From Isoetes taiwanensis (lineage: Eukaryota; Streptophyta; Lycopodiopsida; Isoetales; Isoetaceae), in the NCBI GenBank assembly GCA_021234155.1, contig JAJEKV010000003.1:15174386-15238385 (forward strand): 64,000 nt of DNA, given 5' to 3'. Of this stretch, positions 1 through 12,634 are shown one piece after another. Positions within the stretch are counted from its first letter, which is position 1, and each line of letters opens with the position of its first letter. Below the pieces are notes generated by a model that was not told where the DNA came from, did not search any database, and saw nothing but the letters and a program-made list of their open reading frames with translations. Position numbers and translations under genes: made by a program.

Positions 1-625
1 ACACTACGAGGGCCTGACATACTTCAAGTAATTTGTTTTGATGCATACTCTAATTCTCCAGAAGGCAAAGATTGGACTCAAGAAAGCCGAATTTTGAGGT
101 ATCTTAAAGGTAAAATGACCTAGTATGGGATTGTGGTTACCCAAGGACAACATGGAACCGCAAGCATATTGTGGACGCTGATAATAAGGGACGAAGATAC
201 AAGAAAGTCTGTGATTCGGGTATGTGTCGAGCGTTTGGCACGCGCCCCACCTCCGGAGGTGGGGAAAACAATCTTCCATGTACCCCAATCAACTCAGAAG
301 TCAATATGCAAATGTGATGTCTCACAAGTAAAGAAATAGGTATGGTGTAGGAGATTGCTAATCGAAGTTAGAGTTGCTCGTGAGAATTCTACAAGAACTC
401 GACAAGATGAGTCAGAGTAGCATTATCAAGAAACCCCTATATGCATGAAAGAAGTAAACAGGAGTCAAGATGCACTATATGTAAGAGAAGTGGTGGAAAA
501 ATATTGTACGCTTGCGTATGTAACTACAAATATGCAGCCTAGCATATATTAACTAAAGCCTTCATGAAGGCAGAGATTTCTTGTTCTTAAGAAAATGCTT
601 AAATTGTTCAATTTCAATGCACTGT
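1..625 (+). pseudogene. Ty1/copia RNase H remnant
   Basis: Translating with frame changes gives the typical order of a Copia RNase H: a RILRYLKG motif near position 95, a degraded DADWAGD-RKSTSGY block near 190-215, then traces of the region matching HIELxxHFxRE and the QLADILTKAL tail near 530-560. No frame stays open, and there are many stops and indels. The gene would have encoded the RNase H end of a Copia polyprotein, which removes RNA from the RNA:DNA hybrid during reverse transcription. Its 5' part lies outside the window. It is followed by a purine-rich tract at 660-672, as expected at a Copia 3' end. Confidence 0.6.
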
Positions 626-654
626 GGGGAAGTCCCGAAGCTAGTATTCTCAGA

Positions 655-1100
655 CATGATCCAAGGGGGAATTGATAGTAAAAGGTTCATATCATATGGA
701 TGGATATATGGATGGATGTGCTTCGACGCTCATGTACACTAGCCAAATTGACACCATTTACCATTGTTTATTTATAAAAGTACCACCATGAGATTTGCAT
801 GGTCGACATATAAAAATATGGACAAGTTAAGACAACGATTAGTAAACTACAAATCTTGGTTCCTAAAATAAGATACAAGACGAATTCGCCTTTAGAGCTG
901 GAAGATGCCGGATTGCAGAGATAGTGAGTCGGATTGCAAGCAGCTCTGACCGCTATTAGGGCTGAACCATTTCCGACTTGCCTAGGGTGACGCCTTAATG
1001 AAATAATAGCTACGCTTAATTTCCCTAACAAGTGTTAATGGTTCAATTGCTAATGGTTGAATCATAAAGTATTGAACTTGAATATAGTATTAGAAGTTGA
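655..1100 (+). repeat. Polypurine tract and probable 3' LTR remnant of the same Copia
   Basis: A purine run (aagggggaa, around 663-671) lies directly before a TG dinucleotide at 673, the usual arrangement of a polypurine tract followed by a 3' LTR start. No partner LTR is in the window, so the 3' edge near 1100 is a guess. It is set only by where homology to the next LTR begins. No ORF is supported here. Confidence 0.35.
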
Positions 1101-2513
1101 ATTGTTCATTTACATTAACAATTTCCGTCTAATCATCTCACCATCGCAGACACCTGTGCATGTGGGCTGATACCGAGTCCCACATGGGTATAACACGCAT
1201 TAATTAATAATATTGCATGTTTTATTCCTTATATACCTTTGGTCTTTTTTCTAAAACTTGGCTGTGGATATACTGCTTTATTTTTCAAGAATTTAATCCC
1301 CGCTCGCCAAGATCCTAAGAAATCCACTCTGGGAATCAACCGCTTAATCATGATCTAAACACTTCGATTTGCCTAATTGAACCAAGAACTCATTAACTCC
1401 AACAAGTGATGAAAGATCCGCCTGGATTTGCCAAGAATAGGTCGAATAGAGGATTTGAAAAAGGAGAAACACTCTGCCGATTTTTCGAGGGCTTTGAGGT
1501 TGTCGATCAAATTCTTTGAAGAAAGACTGGATTTGATGGTTTATGTTTTTGAATTTGCCTTCCACTACGCCGATTATGCAATTCTAATTATTGATATTTT
1601 ATTACCCCGATCAATGCTTGATTTGATCCCTGCGCTCCAAAGACATCGAGCTTTGGGATTATCTTTGTTTGCTCTTGATTTCTTAAGAATGAAAATCAGG
1701 CCATGGGAAAAACATTTGTAGAATGATTACTTTGACATTGTGTTTTGCATCTTAAAAAATTCGACAATGATTCTGCATTTTAAGCAATAAGATAGTATTT
1801 TCATGAAATAGTTGCATATAAGCATACGGAATAGTGAATGATGACTAAAAATGCTTATCCCTAGATTTGAGATCTCCTCAAGGCACAACAGGGGCTAAAA
1901 TTTTCATATATTACTCTTAATTCATAGGGTAACTTTGCATCCCACCAACTACCAGAGCATAGATAGCATTGGAATTTAGTCCAAAGACAAAAAAGGAGCT
2001 CATTAAGCATCAATTAGCCCAAGTTTTTGCCAACTGCTCATAGGTCACCTTATGATCACCTTGTTCTAAACTCGTGATAATTTTACATATTTCTTTGCAA
2101 AAGAGCACTTGACCATTCATTGTCTCGGACATATTGAAGGATCAAGCATCAAATCAAAAAAGATGCGCCTTTTGGGAGTTATAGAAATCTACTCTACATC
2201 GGGGTTGACAAAAATTTTGACCCTTCGAATTACATTTTTAGGGTTTGCAATCGATAAATCACCACTAGACTTTTTCACAACATTCCTTAGGATCTTGAGT
2301 AGCTTTGACATAAAAAATCATAGGCAGATTCTTGCTTGTCTACATTTGGCATCATTTCTTGCAAGGCAGACTTTTTTCTCTTTAGGGAAAGTGATTGAGA
2401 ATTGTTATTTAAGCTTTCTAATTGGAATTTCTTCACACAGAGTGGTTGCCTTAAGCAAACTGGAGTTCCAAACCACTGAGGTTGAAGGTTTTGCCAGGAA
2501 CACCTTCAATACC
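1101..2513 (+). repeat. Isolated LTR of the Tat-like Gypsy family
   Basis: This stretch aligns along its length with 16625-18077, the 5' LTR of the Tat-like Gypsy. Shared blocks include a TATA-like region (ttatatacc near 1231; ctttataaa near 16763), gccaagaa...tcgaggctttgag near 1430-1500, the attgatatttt region, and the terminal ccactgaggttgaaggttttgccaggaacacc segments. It ends where the full element's LTR ends. What follows is not the Tat internal region but chromovirus integrase. It is therefore a solo or truncated LTR inserted in, or joined to, another element. The left boundary is approximate. Confidence 0.6.
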
Positions 2514-2686
2514 TGTCCATTGAGTTCAGACAAGAAGATTGAAGAGGCTATTCCCTCTAGCAAAGAATTTAAGGAAATATGGGCTAGTCTTTGCAAAGAA
2601 GCAATGATAGATAAAGAAAGAGAAGACAAAGAAATTTAAAAAGAAGACAACCCTTTATATTATAAAGATAAGCTTTGTGTCCCATT
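2514..2686 (+). pseudogene. Chromovirus integrase N-terminal fragment (left half)
   Basis: The reading frame around 2560-2680 contains WASLCKEA and then YYKDKLCVP. The same order occurs in the large chromovirus at 53285-53390 (WASLSKEA ... KDKLCVP), just upstream of the integrase zinc-binding domain. The frame contains a stop. The protein is interrupted after CVP by the Copia LTR starting at 2687 and resumes at 8163 with SGVRKLILHD. Removing the Copia restores the family order, so this fragment and 8163-8775 are one older chromovirus split by a later insertion. Confidence 0.7.
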
Positions 2687-3265
2687 TGTTAGAATTCATG
2701 CCATAATTGAGATGGGAAAATATTCAAGGAAATTCTATGACAAAGTTGAGATAGCACCTAAAAGCACTTAAAGCACCTAAGAAGTTTGAGCACCTAAAGC
2801 ACCTGTCAATGGAGCCAATTTCGGTTCAAATGAATCGATTCAGTTTTGTAAGATATGAAGAGTGTCATCATCCGGGCTTGGACCCGTCGGACTGCAAAAT
2901 AAATAAAGATGGAATACTGAGGTGGTGTACTCATTGGAAATTAGCGCAGAGCAATCGTGAAAGGTGTATGAATCGATTTGAAATTGAATGACCTATTTGA
3001 AGTTTGAAGCTACAAAGATCCTCATCGATCTCATATGAACAAGAAATACTAAGATTATTTCCAATGGTCATAATTGCCAATGTTAATAATGAAGTTGAAG
3101 AAGTGGCTTTGCTAGTGTTATACAATTGGTTCTTTGTTGAGCTGAATGTAAAATCATCTTGCTTTATTAGATTGAGGTGTGTTTCTTACACATAGATGAT
3201 TATCAATCCAAGAAAACCTAACATTGTTACATGATATTGGTTCTATTCATGGTTTATTTCTAACA
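2687..3265 (+). repeat. 5' LTR of the decayed Copia
   Basis: It starts TGTTAG and ends CTAACA, inverted terminal hexamers typical of LTRs. It matches 7587-8162 along its length with scattered substitutions and short indels. Length is 579 bp. Confidence 0.85.
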
Positions 3266-3283
3266 GCGGTTTATCGAGCTAGG
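3266..3283 (+). other. Degenerate primer-binding site (initiator Met tRNA type)
   Basis: gcggtttatcgagctagg lies directly after the 5' LTR. It is recognisable as a mutated form of TGGTATCAGAGC, the site that pairs with the 3' end of the plant initiator Met tRNA and is seen intact in the other Copia at 32311-32322. Confidence 0.6.
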
Positions 3284-6200
3284 TTTGAGACAAATGGCAA
3301 TGATTTGGTGCGGGCACGATTGAGTGCCATTGATGTTTTCAAGGGGATTCGTGATTTCAAGTTTGGAAAGAAAGATCAAGCATGTATTGCAAGTAGAAGG
3401 GCTATGGGATATTGTTGAACCTAAGAGCAGATTCTCCGAGGTTGTTCTTGAAGGAAGCTCGAGCTTCGAAAAAAGCCGGTAAGCCGCAACCAAAGCAACA
3501 AAAGGAGGAGGCACAAGATGTGGCAAAACTAAGAGAGGCTCGGGATTATAATGAGTAAAGGTAAACTCAAGTATTGTGTTAAAATAAGAGGATTGCATCC
3601 CTAGCCGAGATGTGGAGTTATATGCTCTTAATTATGAGGAGAAAACCTCCTCACAAATCGATGTGCTTGAAATGAAATGAGAAGGCTAAAGTTTCATGAT
3701 AAAGACAATGTCAATGAGTTTTCAAACCTTGACACTATCATTCATTGCTGACTTAGAGGGAGCGGGAGTGTTATTCTCAACAGCAACAGGTGTTGGCCAT
3801 TTCAAGATCCGTTACTACCTTGGAAACATAACCATGTTTATCGAACCCTTACAAGAACAAGGATTGAGGCGAAAGAATGTTGAAGAGCCAGAAATAGAGC
3901 AAAACAACGTAATGGAAGAAGAAGAAGATGCCACACAAGTTTTATTTGCAAAAGGAAAAGGTAAAGAAGAGAAGAAAAGAGGTAAGCTTGGCCCATGTTT
4001 CTTAACTGTAATCAATATGGTCACTTGAAAATAGACTTGCCCTATGATGACTAAAGAAATAAATTGCTACAATTGTGGAGGAAGAGGACATTATGCATCC
4101 AATTGCTCATCACCTAAGAACTTCTCAAAGGGAAAAGAAAGGGAACAAGAGGATATTCTACACAAGGGGAAGAGGTAGAGAAGATTCAGGGAAACAGAAA
4201 CTTCTCATATGCGTAGAAACAAACATAGAAGTTATGCTTGAAGAAATTACTAAGATGATGAGGATAAGGTAAGAAAACATAAAAGTTTTTACCGTTACTA
4301 ATCTTTGGAATTGATGATGATGATTGATTTTATGATTCTAGATAGTGGAGCGTAAAAAGTCCATTGCATGTAGTTCAAAAATCCTAAAAAGAAAAAGGGG
4401 GAAGTCAAGGTGGTCATATACAAGTTGGAAATGGTGACCTCAAAAGAATTGAAGATGTTGTATACTAGAGCTATTTGATCTAAATGGAGAATTGTGAACT
4501 TACAAAAAATGTTTTATGTGTTCTAGCTTAGTGAGAAATTTGATTTCTATTTCTCAATTAGTTGATATGGATTGAAAGTCATTTTGAAAGGACTCATTGT
4601 AAAATCTTTGATGGAAATGAATTAAAATTCCTTGGAAGAAGAGTTATAACTTGTTTGGTATAAATGCTCGATCGGGTTGAAAGATTAATGCGACTCTAAC
4701 TCCAAATATTGCAATGTGGCATGAAAGACTTGGGCACACAAATATGAAGAATATTGAACTTATGATAAAGCGAGGACTATTGGTGTCATCCGATAAAGCA
4801 ATAGAAAATCATGTTTGCGGGGGTTGCATGTTGGGTAAGCACTCAGTTATTGCCTTTTCAAAGGCAAAAGGAAAAGCAAATGAAATTCTTGGTTTAATTC
4901 ACACCCGACCTTTGTGGTCCATTGAATGTGAGGAATAACAGGAAAAAAGATACTTCATAACATTTGTTGATGATTCTGAAACAGACTCTACCATGCGAGA
5001 ACAAAAGACCAACTTTTGAAGCATTCAAAATGTTTTGCAAGAGAAGTAGAGTGTGAAACCGGAAAAGAATCAAATGTGTAAGATCTCGATCGAGGAGGAG
5101 AATACTTGTCGAAAAATTTGTTAGATATTGTCAAGATAGGGGGTATAAAGAGACAATTTACTTGGTGACTATACACCCTCAAACAGTAATGGTGTGGTTG
5201 AGAGGAAGAACAAAACAATTCCTAATGCTACAAGATCTATGTTGTTGGCATGCGGTCATGCCCAATTTTAGGGAGGAGGCGGGTCAAGATCACAGACTCA
5301 TACAAAAAATAGTCCGCCATCAAAAGCATAGAAGGAAAAATACCGTAAGTCATTTGGTCCTAAAAACCCCTTATTATGAAATATTTAAAAGTGTTTGGGT
5401 GTTTGGGATACACACACATTCCCGAGGAATTAAGACTGAAAATGGATGACAGTCAAGGATAACCTATTTGGTTGGCTATGACATGCATTCCAAAGGTTAT
5501 AGAATGTATGATCCACTTAAAAGGAAAGTGTTGGTAAGCAGAGATGTAATATTTCAAGAGAATGTTTTGGTAATACAGATCAGCGATAGAAAAGGAGAAT
5601 TCAAAAGGAGAAGGAAAAACAATTACGACAATATGATGAGTCCCAACGTGCACAAAAGGAAAAAAACAATAACTAAAAATGAGATAGATGATTTGAAGAT
5701 TCTGACACAAAGATGAAGAAGATAATAAGAGGGATGGAAAGGTTCTGGGAAGAACAGAACATGAATCAAAGAAATGAAAAACAATCAAGAAGATAATAAT
5801 GAGGGATGGAAGTGTTGCAGGAGAAGAAACGCAGAACATGAACCAAAAAAAAAAACAAATAAGTTAAGAAGAGGAAAACCAAGGAGAAAGGCTGCAACAG
5901 AAATTGCCATTGACATAGAAAATTTGGAAGGAGAGAGAATGGTAAAAGTAGCGGACAAAAACCACTGGAGGATAACACGTATCTAAATATTTATGGTGTT
6001 AGAATTGAATTCCCGAGACTTTTTGAGGAGGCAAAAACTCACTTTGACAAGAATAAATGGAAAATTGCAATGATGGAGGAAATGAGGTCATTCGAAGAAC
6101 ATCCTCATATGAATTAGTAGACCCGCCAAAGGGGAAGAAATGCAATATGAAACAAATGGGTATTCAAGTTGAAAACAAAATGCGCATGGCAAGCCCAAAG

Positions 6201-7574
6201 CACAAAGCAAGACGGTTGCTCAAGGTTATTCACAAAAGAGGGGAGTAGATTTTGATGAAACCTACTCACCACCGCTAAGTTAGCCAAAGATTAGAATGAT
6301 AATTGCCATATCAAATGCCTTAAATCTAGATTTACACCATATGGATGTTTGTAACAAATTTCCTTAATGCAGATTTGGAGGAAGAGGTTTACATGAGACA
6401 AGCTCAAAGGTTTTGAAGTTGAGAAAGACAAAGTTTGGAGATCAAGAAAGTCTGTCTCACGCTGAAGCAATCTCCAAGACAATGGTATTTTTGTATTGAC
6501 AATTTTTGAAAGAACAAAGCTTTACTAAGTTGGCTAATGATGGCAACGTTTATCTATTCACTAAAGGATGAGGGAGAATTTTTGTATAATGGCGGTGTAT
6601 GTGGGACGATCAGATCTTGGCATCAATAATATGAACTTCTTGAATAAAATGCAAGGAGATGCTCAAAACCAGTACCAAATGACGATCTTGGAGAGTTGAC
6701 ACGTAGCACAGAATTCAAGTAAGAAGAGACGAATAACAAACATGACAATATCTCTAAATCAAGGTAAGTACATAGACTTCGGTCTTGGAAGTTCAATATG
6801 CTAGAATGCAGTGCAGAAGGCACCTATCATGGTTGGAAACAAACCGCCAAAGGAACTTTGCCCTCCCGAGGAGTGAAGATGAGAAGGAGAAAATGAGTAA
6901 GATTCCATATAGGCAGTTGGTAGGAAGCTTATTGTTCATTGCCAACAATACAAGACCCTACATTGCATTCATAGTAAATGTGTTGAGCAGATATAACAAT
7001 AATCCGGTTATGAGCATTGGCCCCTGACTAAGAAAGTTTTGAGATTTTTGAAAGGCACAAAACACCGCGAGTGAATTGTTCTTGTTCAAAGGATCTGAAA
7101 TTAAAATGTTACAAAGATGCCGACCGGTGTGGAGATCTAGATGAACACAAATCAACTTCGGGATACATTGTAATGTTAGGAGGAGCACCGTTAGTTGGAG
7201 AAGCAAGAAACAATCATCTATTGCTTTGTCAACCTTGAATCTGAGTATGCCTCAACAACTCTTGGTGCTAAAGAAAATCATTTGGGCGGAAGGTTACCGG
7301 AAGAGTTGGAAATAAAACAAGAAGACAAAGACAGAATTATTTTGTGACAATCAAAGTTGTATTGCAATGACAAAAACCCGTGTTGCAACGAGAGGACCAA
7401 ACATATCGAAATGGAGATGCACTATATCGGGGACATGGTGAATAAAGGGATTTATTCAACTAAAGTATGTAAGATCGAAGATCAACTTGTCGACATAATG
7501 ACCAAGGCATTAAGCCGGAAGAGACTTCAAAAATTATCAACCGCTATGAGTGTAGAGATGCACGAATTATGACA
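3284..7574 (+). pseudogene. Copia gag-pol polyprotein, heavily decayed
   Basis: Parts of a Copia polyprotein appear in order across several frames. Gag: IDVFKG near 3330, then the KFHDKDN block near 3690. A degraded CCHC knuckle region lies at 4000-4130. GAG pre-integrase: MWHERLGHTNMKNIELM at 4714 and CGGCMLGKH near 4817. Traces of the integrase core lie at 4950-5300. The post-integrase block VGYDMHSKGYRMYD is at 5474. RT remnants lie at 6030-6600, then IPYRQLVGSLLFIANNTRP near 6902. RNase H is at 7040-7560 (MTKALSRKRLQKL at the end). Each block resembles the intact minus-strand Copia at 27288-33004, so the two are related families. There are dozens of stops and frameshifts and no function can remain. 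Confidence 0.85.
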
Positions 7575-7575
7575 T

Positions 7576-8162
7576 GAAAGGGGAAATGTTAGAATTCATG
7601 CCATAATTGAGATGGGAAAATATTCAAGGAAATTCAGACAAAGTTGAGATAGCGCACCTAAAGCACCTAAAGCACCTAAGAAGTTTGAGCACCTAAAGCA
7701 CTGTCAATGGAGCCAATTTCGGTTCAAATGAATGGGATTCAATTATGACGAAGATATGAAGAGCCAATCGGGCGATCCGCTTGACCGTTTGATTGCAAAA
7801 GATAAATAAAGATGGAATCTGAGGTGGTGTACTCATTAGAAATTAGCGGTGAACAATCATTGAAGCGGTATGAATCGATTTGAAATTGAATGACCTATTT
7901 GAAGTTTGAAGCTACAGTATCCTCATCGATCTCATATGAACAGTAATGCTAAGATTATTTCCAATGGTCATAATTGCCAATGTTAATGATAAGTTGAAGA
8001 AGTGACTTGGCTAGTGTTATACAATTGGTTCTTTGTTGAGTTGAATGTAAAATCATCTTATGCTATTAGATTGAGGTGTTTCTTACACATAGATGATTAT
8101 CAATCCAAGAAAACCTAACATTGTTACATGATATTGGTTCTATTCACTGCTTATTTCTAACA
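7576..8162 (+). repeat. Polypurine tract (7576-7586) and 3' LTR of the decayed Copia
   Basis: gaaaggggaaa immediately precedes the TGTTAG start at 7587, a standard plus-strand primer for LTR retrotransposons. The LTR runs to ctaaca at 8162 (576 bp) and matches 2687-3265. The chromovirus integrase frame resumes directly after it. Confidence 0.85.
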
Positions 8163-8775
8163 CCAGAAGTATCAGGAGTAAGGAAGTTAATCCTCCACGA
8201 TGCCCATAATAGCCCAATAGCTGGCCACGCAGGATTTATGAAAACATACTTCAAGATAAAAAGTAGTTATTTTTGGCCTGGCATGAAGAAGGACATCGCC
8301 AAGTATATTCGGCAGTGTCAGTCATGCCAGCAGATGAAAGCGGAGCAACTTTGAATTCCGAGAGTTCTTGAACCCTTGACGGTTCCAGACGATAAGTGGA
8401 CGATGGTAAGTATGGACTTTCATCACGGGACTTCCCCAAACAACAATGGCTGACAAGTTGTCTAAGATGGCACATTTCTTGCCATGCAAGATCACAGATA
8501 CAGCTCTAGATACAACCTTGTTTTTTGCAAAGGAAATCCTTAGGTTGCATGGGATGCCTAGAGGAATCATATCAGATAGAGACCCAAAGTTCATAAGTGC
8601 ATTTTGGAGAGACTTCTTCAACACCATTGGGACGAAGCTTTGTATGAGTACATCATATCATCCCCAAACTGATGGTCAGACAAATAGGATGAGCAAGATA
8701 TTGGAAGATATGTTGAGGCACTATCTCTGGAATAAGCAATCAAAGTGGGAGGACTATATCTACTTGGTCAAGAAG
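8163..8775 (+). pseudogene. Chromovirus integrase fragment (right half)
   Basis: This continues the protein broken at 2686. The zinc-binding region reads SGVRKLILHDAHNSPIAGH (two His), followed by a CQSCQQMK pair of Cys. The catalytic core then gives ADKLSKMAHFLPC, SDRDPKF (second catalytic Asp) and YHPQTDGQTNR with LED as the likely catalytic Glu region. It closely resembles the chromovirus at 53395-54010. A stop and a frameshift lie near 8355-8440. The fragment is cut off after DYIYLVK, where LINE sequence begins. Confidence 0.85.
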
Positions 8776-8819
8776 TCAACAGTCAGCATTTGAATCAAAA
8801 TTCAAATGGCACAGTCATT

Positions 8820-10156
8820 GACCAGGTCTCCTGCAGGATTAATAAAGAGTTTGGTGGATCTTCTGATTTTAATATTATCTCTAAAGACAACAAATTTGTC
8901 TGGACCAAGGTCAATGGCAGCTATAAGAGAATTCAGGGAAAAAAAGATTAAGAGATGCTCAGGCTCAGAAAGATAAAACAATTCAAAATAAGGGAAGTGT
9001 TTCAATCGAGAAGATACCTAGCAAGGATAAAAATATATCTCAGGTGGTGAAAGTTTTACAAAATCATGAAGATACAGCAAAAAAGATAAGTAGGATAAAA
9101 GATAAGGTAAGAAATCTGCATGACACCTTGAATAGGATCATTGTGGATGCTAAAGGCTTATCCAAAAAAAATGAGTCCTTACTTGACTCTTCAAATCTTT
9201 ACAAGGGTAAGAGTGATCCATTAGGCAAGAAAAGAAAACATAGCAAGGTATTGAAGCAGGCAATTTTTGCCAAAAAGAAAGACAATGGGTTTGAAGCTGA
9301 AATAAATCCTTTGGATACCATAGTGGAAGTTGTCCCTGCTCCACCTCCAGTTGTGGTAGAACTTGGCAAAAAGGCCAACCCAGATTATTCAACAAAGGAG
9401 ATTCCTGCCACAGCTTCAGTGCAACACAAAGATCATATGGAAGATGACAGCCATTTTACTGATAACTCTAACCAGTTTCAGGTATTAGCTGACCTTAACT
9501 CTGACCTTGATGTTGATTTAATGTTGAGCAATTGCCCTTCTATACCCAACCATATAACTGTAACAAGTTCATCTCCTCTTGCTAAATATGATCATAAACA
9601 ACCCACTTTCATTGACCTTTCCCCATCCACTGATATAAACAACCCTTCTCCATGCACTATCTCCTCTGAAATTGCAGAGCAGTTAGCTTCATTACAAGAG
9701 GGATTCAAGCTGGATTCACAACAAATTGTACAAGAAGTATGCTCATGGAATCTAATGGATGAGGACATAGTCAAAGATACTCCAGATAGGGAATTGGATG
9801 CAACCAGGGAGATTAATAGAGATCAAATAGGGGATGCAGAATTGGAAAATGTGTGCATACAAAACATTGTTGCAGATACAAACCTTACAGGTCGTGACTC
9901 TTTCCCCTTAAGGCAAATTGATTTTTGTGATTGTATAAGGGACAAGAATTTAAATTTAAATGTTGGTTCCACTTCTCCCCTTTATAAAAACAAAATGTTT
10001 GAATTTGTTCCTGGTGGGATCTTGGATGACAGTGATGGTGAGCTAGATAAGGAAAATTGGAAGCGGGATGATTTCTTATCTGATAATCCTTCTCTTGTTT
10101 TAAGCAAGAAATCCCTGCCCTCTAGTGCTAAGATCAGGAAGTCTGTCAAATTCTAA
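8820..10156 (+). pseudogene. LINE ORF1 remnant (C-terminal part)
   Basis: An open frame from about 8937 to 10156 ends in IRKSVKF, 39 bases before the ORF2 start. An upstream piece in another frame (SYKRIQGKK) joins it across a seven-A run near 8940, a simple frameshift. Plant LINE ORF1 proteins usually start with an RNA-binding domain and a zinc knuckle. Neither is visible, so the protein is 5'-truncated. What remains is a hydrophilic, Asp/Ser-rich tail with a Lys-rich N-terminal part. The assignment rests mainly on its position just before ORF2. The first in-frame codons are not ATG, so no start is claimed. Confidence 0.55.
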
Positions 10157-12634
10157 TTTCTCCCTTTACTTTTCCTTTTTGTTTTCGCCCTTCTAATGAA
10201 TATTCTCTCTTGGAATGTTAGGGGTATCAAAGGCCCTATTAAAAGGAGGAGAGTTATCTCCCAAGTCAAAAATTATAATGCTGACATTATCCTTCTTCAG
10301 GAAGTCAAGCTTCCCAAATTTGAAGCCTCTAATCTTGGTGATTGAATTTACCCTGGTGCCTCTTCCATCTGGATTGAAGCTAGTGGTAGGAGTGGTGGTC
10401 CCTCTAAAATGTGGCAGGCTGTTATTTATACTATCCAAGAGTCCAGTTTTGGAATTATTAACATTTATGCCTCCACCAATCCTAAAGAGTGGGAAACCTT
10501 GATGGGCTGTGATCAATTCTTGGATGCATAACAGTCCTACTTTTGATTGGATTGTTGCTGGTGATTTTAACGACACTCCTTCTTGGAATATGAAGCTTGG
10601 CAACAAAATTAACATGTCCAGCCTAGAAAAGGAAAATTGGGAAGCCTTTATCTTTGATTCCTCTTTGGTGGATGTGCCCTCTTCCACAGCTACTTTTACT
10701 TGGCCAAATAAACAAAAGGGTGACAAAAGAGTCTATTGTGCTTTGGATAGATTTTATGTTTGCACTCCTGATTCTTCTTTCTGGAATAATTGCTTTGTTA
10801 CCAGTGATGAAGGTACTATCATCTCTGATCATCAACCTCAATTTCTATGTATCCGTCACATAACTCAAATTCCAAGAGATAGCAGTGAATCCTATAAGTT
10901 CAATTGTGCTTTGCTAAACAATGTCTCCTTTGTCAAAGATTTTAGAGATTTCTACCAGAATATTCACATGGATAGCAATGGCCAATCTATGAAGAAATTT
11001 TCCCTGCAAAATCAAGCTAATTAAGAGTTGAATTAAGGAATGGTCTAAAAGCAGACATCTGTCGAGACTTAAAGAAAAGGAAAGTTTTCTCTCTCAAATG
11101 AGAGAAATTAGGTCTCTTCTTCAAGAAGACCCTTATAATTCTAATCTTCATATTGGGGAGGAAATGATTGAGAATTACCTGAAGAATATTGAGAAAAGTG
11201 AAGCCAAAAGTTATGTAACTAAATGCAAAGTTAAGTTTAATAAGGAGATGGAATTCGGTAGCTCTAATTCTTTTTCAAGATGGCTAAAATTAGGCTGCTT
11301 AGAAACTCCATCACACAAGTGAGAACTGATGCAAGCATTACTCTGGATGATCCTAAGCTCATTAAATCTTTCTTTCAGGAAATTATGCCTCTCTTTTTTC
11401 AAAGGTGCCTCCTCAACAAATTGATTCTATCAGAGAAAGGGATTTCTTAGCCCTTATGAACAATATAATTCCATCTTCAATTGATTGTATGGATGATTCT
11501 ATAATTAATCCTCCAATGAAGAGGAAGTTCTCAATATCTGAAATCCTTTGTGAACAGCAAATCTCCTGGCGCTGATGGCTTGCCAAGTGAATTTTATATT
11601 CACTTTTGGGATATTATGAAATCTGATCTTCTTTCCATGGTTAGAGGGTATTGGAGGCTAATCATCTTCATCCTTCTATCTCAGCTGGTTTCATTGCTCT
11701 CATTCCTAAAGTGGATAATCACTCTGCTTTCTCTGAATGGAGACCTGTCTCTCTTACTAATACTTCTTACAAAATCTGTGCTAAAATTATAGCTAATAGG
11801 AGCAAGGCTTATCTACAGAAAAACATCTCTCAGTATCAATCTGCCTTTCTTCCAAACCGATTCATTTTGGACAATTACACGCAGCTATGGAAGGCCTCCA
11901 TTGGAATAAAATATCCAATCAAAATTGTGTGCTCCTTAAATTCGACATTAAGCATGCTTTTGATACAGTGAGATGAAATTTTCTAGGCTTTGCTCTAACC
12001 AAATTTGGCTTTCATCCTAAGCTTAAGCTGCTCATTCATGGTCTGAATATCAATTCCAATTCTGCTGTTATCTTAAATGGCACACCTTCTCAAATTTTTC
12101 CTTTATCTCAAGGTGTGAGATAAGGTGACCCCTTGCTCCTTATCTTTTTTTAATTGTGGCCGAAATGCTAACCAGGCTATTCTGCACTTTCAAGCTTTAG
12201 GAAGGATCACTGGTCTTAAAATGCCAAATAGTAATGATTCTCTCACCATCTCTCAATATACTGATGATACAATTGCTTTGTTGGATGCTAATATCTCTAA
12301 TATTGAGTTCTTTCTTGAGACTATCAATCCATTCTCTGTTGCCTCTGGAGTTCATTTGAATTTGGCCAAATGCACTATTACTGGCGACATCAATCATTCA
12401 AACTTTGCTAATATTAAGGTTCTAAACTGCAATCAAGCTTCTATGTTGCTTGGAATGCCTCTCTCTTTAAATTATTGCTCAAAAGGTCTTTAGCAACCTA
12501 TTATTGATAGAATTAAGAGAAAGCTAAATAATTATAGAAGCTGCTTATCTTTTGCAGGAAGAACTCTTATTGCAAATTCTGTCTTGGCTAGCTCTTACGT
12601 ATATTTTTTATCTGCTCTAGTTGGGTGTTTATAT

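Larger units (their letters stand above)
2687..8162 (+). mobile_element. Decayed Ty1/copia retrotransposon inserted in a chromovirus integrase
   Basis: It is bounded by two LTRs of the same family (2687-3265 and 7587-8162), both beginning tgttagaattcatgcc and ending ctaaca. A degenerate Met-tRNA primer site follows the 5' LTR and a purine tract precedes the 3' LTR. The interior order is gag, protease, integrase, reverse transcriptase and RNase H, all heavily mutated. The LTRs differ at many positions, so the insertion is old. The flanking five bases are ccatt and ccaga, an imperfect target duplication. The outer sequences join into one chromovirus integrase. Confidence 0.85.

Noticed and set aside
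4-288. Minus-strand ORF of 94 codons at the left edge
   Set aside because: It lies opposite the Copia RNase H remnant and shows no motif; a chance frame.
2109-2639. 176-codon ORF as a novel gene
   Set aside because: Its first two thirds are LTR sequence shared with 17640-18077 and its end is integrase; the frame crosses a junction by chance.
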